From: Acidobacteriaceae bacterium
GTDB taxonomy: Bacteria > Acidobacteriota > Terriglobia > Terriglobales > Acidobacteriaceae
Direction: 5' to 3'
Length of the DNA: 12,083 nt
Assembly (NCBI GenBank): GCA_030044455.1
Contig: JASHVU010000078.1
Span: 1 to 12,083 of the forward strand
Part shown: positions 7,878 to 12,083 of the stretch, one piece after another
Numbering within the stretch: position 1 is the stretch's first letter
Layout of the letters: the number at the start of each line of letters is the position of its first letter
Notes under the pieces: generated by a model
What the model was told of the DNA's origin: nothing
Databases searched by the model: none
Seen by the model: only the letters and a program-made list of their open reading frames with translations
Position numbers and translations under genes: made by a program

Positions 7878-7928
7878 TGTACGAACGCGTACAGGTGGTC
7901 ATGGCGTACATGTCCGCATACCTTATGC
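7878..7928. promoter_or_regulatory. Operator-like dyad cluster in the divergent propeller/glycosyltransferase region
   Basis: Three elements lie close together. An inverted repeat TGTACG-aacg-CGTACA occupies 7878-7893. Its right half, GCGTACA (7887-7893), recurs as a direct repeat at 7904-7910. A shorter dyad GCATA-cct-TATGC occupies 7916-7928. The cluster lies 45-95 bp upstream of the propeller ATG and about 150-200 bp upstream of the glycosyltransferase start. The spacing (half-sites 17 bp apart) suits a dimeric transcription factor bound twice. No regulator gene is adjacent, so the binding protein is unknown. Confidence 0.4.
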
Positions 7929-8063
7929 AGTTTGCCATACGAGGCTGAAGGCAAGCTGAATGGTTGGTCAGCATTGTTACAAATAGATTGCTGCAAACGG
8001 CTCCCCGGCAGGTAAGAGGGGTCCACCTCGCCCTTGCCGATTGCCAAATTTGGTCCCGACCGC

Positions 8064-8069
8064 GAGGGA
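8064..8069 (+). promoter_or_regulatory. RBS candidate for the glycosyltransferase
   Basis: GAGGGA lies about 10 nt before the ATG at 8080 and supports that start over the ATG at 8095, which has no purine-rich sequence in front, and over the TTG at 8041. Confidence 0.45.
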
Positions 8070-8079
8070 CGGGCGATCG

Positions 8080-9411
8080 ATGCATTACCCTCATATGAGC
8101 GGGCGGTTGCCGCACAGGGGAAGAAGATTGCGCATCGTTCTGTCGAACATTGGCACCTTTGGCGACACCAACCCGTTGATCGCGATTGCGCTTGAGTTGA
8201 AGCGCCGCGGCCATGCGCCGGTCATGGCGCTTCCCGAAGTATACCGGCCCAGGATTGAGCCGCTCGGCCTCGAATTCCACTCCCTGAGGCCCGACATCGA
8301 TCCCAAGAACACCATGCTCGTGGAGATGATCTACGACGTGAACAAGGGAACCGAAACGGGGCTGCGCAAATTCCTCTTTCCGGTATTGCGCGAATCCTAC
8401 GCCGACCTGTTGGATGCAGCCACCAAGCCAGTGCGCGCCGACCTCATGCTGCTGGGCGAGCTCAACTACGCCGGGCCAATCGTCGCCGAGGCCACCGGGA
8501 TTCCCTGGGCTAGTTATGTACTCGCGCCATTTTCATTTTTCTCGGCTTTCGATCCGCCGGTGCTGCCACCGTATCCCCGGCTTGCGCGCGCCGATAAGGC
8601 GCCCGGCATGGGCCGCGCTATGCGACGTTTGGCGCGGTTTGTGACGCGAAAATGGCCTGAGCCCATCTGGGAGCTGCGCCGCGAACTGGGGCTGAGCAGA
8701 GGCCCCAACCCGATCTTCGACGCCAAGCACTCGCCTGACCTTGTACTGGCTCTGTTTTCGCGCGTGCTTGGCGTAGAGCAAAAAGACTGGCCGCCGAACG
8801 TGCTCATCAGCGGATTCTGCTTTTACGACGCCAACGCCGGCAATTCAGCGCTTGAACCCGAATTGGAAGAATTTCTGAACGCAGGCGAGCCCCCGATCGT
8901 TTTTACGCTGGGCTCGGCTGCGGTTCTGGCTGCGGGCCAGTTCTACGAGATTTCGGCACAAGCTGCCAAAATGCTCGGCACGCGCGCAGTGCTGCTCATC
9001 GGCGACGATCCGCGCAATCGCCCCGCGCAGCCTCTCCCCGATTCGATTTGCGTTGCGCAGTACGCGCCTTACTCCGTGCTCTTTCCTCGCGTTGAGCTGG
9101 TAGTGCACCAGGGAGGCGTGGGTACTACCGCACAATGCTTAAGCGCAGGACGGCCGATGCTGATTATGCCTTATTCGCACGACCAGCCCGATAATGCGCG
9201 GCGAGTGCAACGACTGGGCGCGGCGCGCGCAATTTTGCGCTCCCGCTATACGGCAAAACGCGTGGCCAGAGCGTTGCGCGCGATGCAGGCAGAACCGGAA
9301 TATGAGGAAGAAGCGCAGAAGGCCGCGCGAGAGATTGCCGGCGAAAACGGCGTATCCACCGCATGCAACGCGCTTGAAGATCTCTATCAGCGCAAGATTA
9401 CCCTACGATAG
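8080..9411 (+). CDS. UGT/MGT-type glycosyltransferase (GT1 family, GT-B fold)
   Basis: Cytoplasmic or membrane-associated enzyme that transfers a sugar from a nucleotide-sugar donor to a lipid or small molecule. The 443 residues fit the family. The N-terminal Rossmann domain starts 'RLRIVLSNIGTFGDTNPLIAIALELKRRGH', the usual acceptor-domain opening of sterol- and macrolide-type enzymes. The C-terminal domain opens with 'PPIVFTLGSAA' and carries the nucleotide-sugar signature 'HQGGVGTTAQCLSAGRP' starting at His343, followed by 'MLIMPYSHDQPDNA', where the DQ pair contacts the sugar in relatives. There is no signal peptide. The open frame begins at a TTG (8041), but ATG 8080 has a GAGGGA upstream. 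The acceptor is not predictable; sterol/hopanoid glucosyltransferases and RhlB-like rhamnosyltransferases are the nearest known types. It is divergent from the propeller gene and has no pathway partners beside it. Confidence 0.88.
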   Translation: MHYPHMSGRLPHRGRRLRIVLSNIGTFGDTNPLIAIALELKRRGHAPVMALPEVYRPRIEPLGLEFHSLRPDIDPKNTMLVEMIYDVNKGTETGLRKFLFPVLRESYADLLDAATKPVRADLMLLGELNYAGPIVAEATGIPWASYVLAPFSFFSAFDPPVLPPYPRLARADKAPGMGRAMRRLARFVTRKWPEPIWELRRELGLSRGPNPIFDAKHSPDLVLALFSRVLGVEQKDWPPNVLISGFCFYDANAGNSALEPELEEFLNAGEPPIVFTLGSAAVLAAGQFYEISAQAAKMLGTRAVLLIGDDPRNRPAQPLPDSICVAQYAPYSVLFPRVELVVHQGGVGTTAQCLSAGRPMLIMPYSHDQPDNARRVQRLGAARAILRSRYTAKRVARALRAMQAEPEYEEEAQKAAREIAGENGVSTACNALEDLYQRKITLR

Positions 9412-9506
9412 ACGTCGACCGATAAGATTCGTTTCCGCATTCGACTTCAGCCGATTCCACGATATAAAACTTTCCAGCCTGGCCGTTCGATCGAGCGCTA
9501 ACCCGG

Positions 9507-9607
9507 TTCTCCAATTGGTGTAGCGCGGAATCAATACCCTTCAGTGGCGTTTTCCTCAAGAAAACGCCACATCGCACGCCCCTTGAGGCTCCAAAGTAAT
9601 TGGAGAA
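9507..9607. repeat. Concentric inverted-repeat element with a strong inner hairpin
   Basis: The inner hairpin GTGGCGTTTTC-ctcaa-GAAAACGCCAC (9544-9554, 9560-9570) has 11 perfect pairs and a 5-nt loop. An outer pair of 10-nt perfect arms, TTCTCCAATT (9507-9516) and AATTGGAGAA (9598-9607), has exactly the same centre of symmetry (9557). The sequence between the arms pairs only patchily. CCTCAAG at the hairpin loop is also complementary to CTTGAGG at 9582-9588, so an alternative fold exists. There is no T-run after the hairpin on either strand, which argues against a simple intrinsic terminator. It could be a structured RNA, a REP/MITE-like element or a regulator site. Confidence 0.6.
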
Positions 9608-9857
9608 TGCCGTAATCAACACTTCTCACGTGACTTGTATCTGACCAGGTAAGTGATTTCAGAAAAAGAGTAGGAAAGGCCGTCATTCTATTGCATAATG
9701 CTGCCTTCTCAACCAGAATCCGGCCTCGAAAAGCATCGGCTCGCCGCAACAAACCCTCTCCTCCACGCGTAATCAAGCACCTGTGAGAAATGGGGCTAAC
9801 ACCCACTTGTAGTTTTTCGTCTCACACACAACAGATCGAGCAACTACTCCCCCTACA

Positions 9858-9870
9858 TGCAAAAGTTGCA
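9858..9870. promoter_or_regulatory. Short inverted repeat upstream of the first secreted paralogue
   Basis: TGCAA-aag-TTGCA, 5-bp arms with a 3-nt centre, 35 bp before the ATG at 9905. Its position suits an operator or leader element, but arms this short can occur by chance. Confidence 0.25.
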
Positions 9871-9890
9871 GGCCACGCCTAATTTATTTC

Positions 9891-9899
9891 AGGAGAGAG
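9891..9899 (+). promoter_or_regulatory. Strong RBS of the first secreted paralogue
   Basis: AGGAGAGAG ends 5 nt before the ATG at 9905. It excludes the upstream in-frame ATG at 9857, which would bury the signal peptide inside the protein. Confidence 0.8.
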
Positions 9900-9904
9900 T
9901 CGAC

Positions 9905-10525
9905 ATGAAGATCCGAAACAGCTTGATGATTTCCCTTTCCTCCGCTTGCCTCATCCTCGTCGGTACACAACCAAGTGGTGCGCAAGATAGTGGCGCAGGT
10001 ATTGATTCCACGGCTGCCGTCAGCCACGTAACCGCCGGATTGGTGCCGGCCGAGGTGGAACTGAATAACACCCTCGATGCTCGCAAAGACCAGCCTGGCG
10101 CAGCGTTCGAAGCCACGCTCAAGTCGACTGTGCATTTGAAGGACGGAACCGAATTGCCCAAGGGAGCTGTACTCGAGGGCAAGGTCGCTGCCGCCGACGC
10201 GAATAGCAAGGGCGGGTCGCAGCTTTCGCTCGTCTTTACCGATGCCAAGCTGAAAGGTGGCAAAGTGATTCCCATTCAGGCCACCATCGTGGGACTCGCC
10301 GATCCGATTGTCGTCACCGATTCCAACTCCGCATACGACGGTCCGGCTGCGTGGAATGGCAACTCAACGCAGATTGACTTGACCGGCGCGCTCAACAATG
10401 TTGACCTGCACAGCACCATTGGCGGTGAGAACTCGGGCACGCTGGTTTCGCCGGGCAAAGGCAGCTTGAAATTGAGTTCCGGCATCCGCTTGTCGCTGGC
10501 TTTGGGCGAGAAAAGCGCAAACTGA
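9905..10525 (+). CDS. Small secreted protein of an unnamed duplicated family (copy A)
   Basis: Exported protein of 206 residues. A classical signal peptide ('MKIRNSLMISLSSACLILVG...GAQ') gives a mature chain of about 180 residues. The conserved body begins 'VPAEVELNNTLDARKDQPGAAFEATLKSTVHLKDGTELPKG', followed by a 'L.GKV' strand and 'GGKVIPIQATIVG', a pattern suggesting a small beta-sandwich or barrel rather than an enzyme; no catalytic motif or cysteine is seen in the mature part. The C-terminal block is 'IGGENSGTLV...LSLALG'. I recognise the style from acidobacterial secreted hypothetical proteins but cannot name a function. It is about 55-60% identical by eye to the copy at 10967-11623. 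The start is fixed by AGGAGAGAG. A stem-loop follows the stop, so the two copies are probably separate transcription units. Confidence 0.85.
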   Translation: MKIRNSLMISLSSACLILVGTQPSGAQDSGAGIDSTAAVSHVTAGLVPAEVELNNTLDARKDQPGAAFEATLKSTVHLKDGTELPKGAVLEGKVAAADANSKGGSQLSLVFTDAKLKGGKVIPIQATIVGLADPIVVTDSNSAYDGPAAWNGNSTQIDLTGALNNVDLHSTIGGENSGTLVSPGKGSLKLSSGIRLSLALGEKSAN

Positions 10526-10535
10526 GATTCATGAG

Positions 10536-10568
10536 GCCCCGGCGCAGCCAGCCGGGGCACTTCTCTGT
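10536..10568 (+). terminator. Rho-independent terminator candidate after copy A
   Basis: GCCCCGGC (10536-10543) pairs perfectly with GCCGGGGC (10551-10558) around a 7-nt loop, 11 bp after the stop codon, and is followed by the pyrimidine-rich run ACTTCTCTG. The stem is strong; the T-tract is imperfect. Confidence 0.6.
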
Positions 10569-10842
10569 GCCAGCCGTCTCTGCTGCTGACGGAATGGCGA
10601 ACGAACGTTACCACCATCGGCAGGCAAGCTCCGATGGATGAGTGTGATAGCAACTAATTCTCCACGCCCCGCCCCTCCAGCGAGCGGGTGTGATCGCTTG
10701 CGAACATTGCCAGCTCGTCAACTCGCACCCAATGCGATTCGGTTGAAACGCGATCGCCCACGCCACGGCGCGGTGTAGTAAACCCCGATCGTTTTGCACC
10801 TTTTACACTTCTTCCACTCGCTCTCTCATATTTTCTCCTGGT

Positions 10843-10856
10843 GAAAACGCGTTTTC
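10843..10856. promoter_or_regulatory. Perfect 14-bp palindrome upstream of copy B
   Basis: GAAAACG-CGTTTTC, fully self-complementary, 111 bp before the ATG at 10967 and about 40 bp before the possible promoter. Its half GAAAACGC also forms one arm of the inner hairpin at 9560-9567, upstream of copy A. It is a plausible site for a dimeric regulator shared by the two paralogues. Confidence 0.35.
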
Positions 10857-10872
10857 GCGTTGTCCCTTCTAC

Positions 10873-10902
10873 TTCCTGTGCCATCTCGTCTAAACATGTA
10901 TA
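10873..10902 (+). promoter_or_regulatory. Possible sigma-70-type promoter of copy B
   Basis: A weak -35 (TTCCTG) and a TGTATA/TATATC -10 region near 10897-10904 are about 17-18 bp apart. Both hexamers are poor matches, so this is only the best candidate in the region. Confidence 0.25.
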
Positions 10903-10909
10903 TCGGCTA

Positions 10910-10932
10910 CCCTGAGCAGGCTTCGCTCAGGG
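10910..10932 (+). repeat. Stem-loop in the leader of copy B
   Basis: CCCTGAGC (10910-10917) and GCTCAGGG (10925-10932) form 8 perfect pairs around a 7-nt loop, ending 19 nt before the Shine-Dalgarno sequence. It is followed by non-T sequence, so it is not a terminator. It could stabilise the mRNA, or be a short repetitive palindrome (REP-like) of the 'CCCTGAGC' kind common in some GC-rich genomes. Confidence 0.45.
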
Positions 10933-10951
10933 CGCAATCAATTCTCAATCC

Positions 10952-10959
10952 GAGGAGAT
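10952..10959 (+). promoter_or_regulatory. Strong RBS of copy B
   Basis: GAGGAGAT lies 7 nt before the ATG at 10967. It decides between that ATG and the in-frame TTG at 10964. Confidence 0.8.
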
Positions 10960-10966
10960 TACATTG

Positions 10967-11623
10967 ATGAAACTTGCAAACAGATTGTTTCTTTCGCTCG
11001 CAGCGGCATTATTGGTTTGTCTTGTCCCGCAATTTTCGAGCGCCCAGAACATGAAAACGAATTCGAGCGAACCGCCTTCAGCAAGTTCGAACTTGAACTC
11101 CAGTAGTCAGTTGTCAGAAGCACGTGAAGCAGCTCAACAAATGGTGCCCGCAGAGGTCGATCTTACCCGGACGCTGGACGCCCGAAAGGATCAGGCGGGC
11201 TCGACGTTTGAAGCGCGGCTCCAAGGGTCCGTGCATCTGAAGAATGGAACCGAACTGCCAAACGGCACTACGCTTGTGGGGAAAATAGCAGCCGATCAGA
11301 TGAAGAACGGCTCCTCTCACCTGGCCCTGCGCTTCACCGAAGCAAAACTGAAAGACGGCAAAACCATCCCGATTGAGGCCACGATCGTGGGTATTAGCGG
11401 GCCCTCGGAATCGACGGATGCCTACTCAAGTTACGACGGCCCGCTTCCGTGGAATGGCAGTTCAACGCAATACGATAACGTTGGCGTGATGTCGCACGTG
11501 GATCTGCATAGCAGAATCGGAGGCGAGAATTCGGGCACGCTGGTAGCGACCGGTAAGAGCGATATGAAGTTGAGCACTGGCAGTCGCATGTCACTGGCGC
11601 TGGGTGAAAGTAGCTCAAACTAA
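10967..11623 (+). CDS. Small secreted protein of an unnamed duplicated family (copy B)
   Basis: Exported protein of 218 residues, paralogous to the copy at 9905-10525. The signal peptide 'MKLANRLFLSLAAALLVCLVPQFSSA|Q' is followed by a Ser/Asn-rich linker (about 30-55) longer than in copy A. The shared body follows: 'MVPAEVDLTRTLDARKDQAGSTFEA', 'SVHLKNGTELPNGTTLVGKI', 'GKTIPIEATIVG', 'YDGPLPWNGSSTQ', and the C-terminal 'IGGENSGTLVATGK...MSLALGE'. The alignment with copy A has only a single-residue gap across the body. No cysteine remains in the mature part and there is no catalytic motif; a structural, adhesion or envelope role is only a guess. The open frame could start at TTG 10964, but the Shine-Dalgarno spacing favours ATG 10967. 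Confidence 0.85.
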   Translation: MKLANRLFLSLAAALLVCLVPQFSSAQNMKTNSSEPPSASSNLNSSSQLSEAREAAQQMVPAEVDLTRTLDARKDQAGSTFEARLQGSVHLKNGTELPNGTTLVGKIAADQMKNGSSHLALRFTEAKLKDGKTIPIEATIVGISGPSESTDAYSSYDGPLPWNGSSTQYDNVGVMSHVDLHSRIGGENSGTLVATGKSDMKLSTGSRMSLALGESSSN

Positions 11624-11677
11624 CTACGGTAGAACGCTATCCAAAATAGGCACTGGATACGTCAATCCAAATTCCAC

Positions 11678-11728
11678 GCGAGTGACAATCTGCAGACGGC
11701 GCAATGCTGCCTGAGTGTTGTCACTCGC
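11678..11728. terminator. Large inverted repeat between convergent genes, possible bidirectional terminator
   Basis: Perfect 11-nt arms GCGAGTGACAA (11678-11688) and TTGTCACTCGC (11718-11728) flank a 29-nt centre that can form a further short GCAG/CTGC helix. It sits in the 110-bp gap between copy B and the convergent isomerase gene, and on the plus strand is followed by TTTCATC. The position suits termination of copy B, but the T-tract is short and the loop is large, so another role is possible. Confidence 0.45.
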
Positions 11729-11733
11729 TTTCA

Positions 11734-12083
11734 TCAGCATTTCACTCCAGCCTGAGCAAGGCACTTCTTCAAGCCCGCCATGCTCACGCGGCTTGATGCC
11801 TCTGGTGTGCCCGCGCCGCGCCAGTGTGTTTCAAGGCTGACAGCGTGGTGATAACCATCGCGCTCGAAGGCACGGAACTGCCCGACCCAATCGATGATTC
11901 CGCCGCCCACCGGCGCCCAATCGAATCCGCCTCCCGGTTTACGAATCGTGTCTTTGCAATGGCAATGACCGATACGATTCTTGGGCAGCAGGTCGTAGTC
12001 GTTGGGGTACGGAATGTCGCCGGCAAACGTCGCCGAGTTGCCGGGGTCCCAGTTGAGCATGAAGTTCGGCTCTTGAATCTGGC
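11734..12083 (-). CDS. Sugar phosphate isomerase/epimerase-like TIM-barrel protein (C-terminal part)
   Basis: The frame is open to the window edge and ends at TGA (11734-11736), so the N-terminal half is missing; about 115 residues are visible. They carry the late strands of the AP-endonuclease-2/xylose-isomerase-like barrel: 'NFMLNWDPGN' with a metal-ligand Asp, 'IGHCHCKD' (the His-x-His-x-Lys-Asp pattern), 'GGGIIDWVGQFRAF' and 'VSLETHW' with a ligand Glu. Members of this family isomerise or epimerise sugars and inositols, usually with a divalent metal; the substrate cannot be read from this part. The tail 'GLKKCLAQAGVKC' is ordinary. The Met at 12060 is internal and is not a start, because the frame continues upstream through family-like sequence. 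Confidence 0.82.
   Translation of the reverse strand, partial: QIQEPNFMLNWDPGNSATFAGDIPYPNDYDLLPKNRIGHCHCKDTIRKPGGGFDWAPVGGGIIDWVGQFRAFERDGYHHAVSLETHWRGAGTPEASSRVSMAGLKKCLAQAGVKC

Larger units (their letters stand above)
9412..9904. other. Long intergenic region, less GC-rich, with inverted repeats
   Basis: No convincing gene lies in these 493 bp. It contains a concentric inverted-repeat structure (9507-9607, listed separately), a GCATAATGC palindrome at 9693-9701 that includes CATAAT (a possible -10 with no matching -35), and an inverted repeat TGCAA-aag-TTGCA at 9858-9870, 20 nt before the Shine-Dalgarno sequence of the next gene. A minus-strand frame across 9531-9806 does not look like a protein. 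The base composition is visibly poorer in GC than the flanking enzyme genes. Confidence 0.6.
10569..10966. other. Intergenic region between the two secreted paralogues
   Basis: About 400 bp with no convincing gene. A minus-strand frame of 76 codons (10654-10884) has an Arg-rich, low-complexity product and no good ribosome-binding site. The region holds a perfect 14-bp palindrome (10843-10856), a possible promoter near 10893-10902 and a leader hairpin (10910-10932), each listed separately. Confidence 0.5.

Noticed and set aside
8041..8079. TTG start for the glycosyltransferase
   Set aside because: No Shine-Dalgarno sequence in front, and the extra residues precede the conserved fold; ATG 8080 with GAGGGA upstream is better.
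9544..9570. Hairpin read as the terminator of the glycosyltransferase gene
   Set aside because: It is over 130 bp past the stop and lacks a T-run on either strand.
9531..9806. Minus-strand open frame of 91 codons in the intergenic region
   Set aside because: No Shine-Dalgarno sequence, no recognisable domain or signal, and it runs through the inverted-repeat element; more likely a chance open frame.
10654..10884. Minus-strand open frame of 76 codons between the secreted paralogues
   Set aside because: Arg/Ser/Thr-rich product without domain features, weak start context, and it covers a palindrome that reads better as a regulatory site.

Overview
The window is a GC-rich (about 60% by eye) stretch of bacterial chromosome. 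I see no tRNA, rRNA, CRISPR array, transposase or phage gene. Gene content and style suggest a soil-type acidobacterium (Terriglobales/Acidobacteriaceae-like): a paired family of secreted proteins with the phrase 'LDARKDQ..FEA', signal-peptide-bearing DsbA-like proteins, a YncE-like propeller and a GT1-type glycosyltransferase. No search was run, so this placement is an inference.

Layout. (1) 1-4639, plus strand: the 3' end of an unrecognised Ala-rich helical protein overlaps by ATGA an RlmD/RumA-type rRNA uracil-C5 methyltransferase, followed by a full-length ComEC/Rec2 DNA-uptake channel with its metallo-beta-lactamase domain. (2) 4650-6686, minus strand: reading in the direction of transcription, a small cupin, a 35-residue single-pass membrane protein, and two tandem paralogous secreted DsbA-like thioredoxin-fold proteins (CPDC, then CPAC). 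The last of these converges on comEC with only 10 bp between the stop codons. (3) 6787-7833, minus strand: an exported seven-bladed YncE-like beta-propeller, divergent from (4) 8080-9411, plus strand, a UGT/MGT-type glycosyltransferase. Their 246-bp shared upstream region holds a cluster of dyads and a repeated heptamer that looks like an operator. (5) 9412-11733: a less GC-rich accessory-looking segment with two tandem paralogous small secreted proteins, each with its own strong Shine-Dalgarno sequence, separated and preceded by long non-coding stretches rich in inverted repeats. (6) 11734-12083, minus strand: the C-terminal part of a sugar-phosphate-isomerase-like TIM-barrel protein that runs off the window.

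How the genes fit together. The first three genes are housekeeping or competence functions. The Dsb-like pair probably works in the periplasm on thiol chemistry. The propeller and the secreted paralogues are also envelope or periplasm proteins, so the middle and right of the window is dominated by exported products. No obvious multi-gene defence or biosynthetic system is present. The least explained signals are the non-coding inverted-repeat structures between 9412 and 11733 and the operator-like cluster at 7878-7928.
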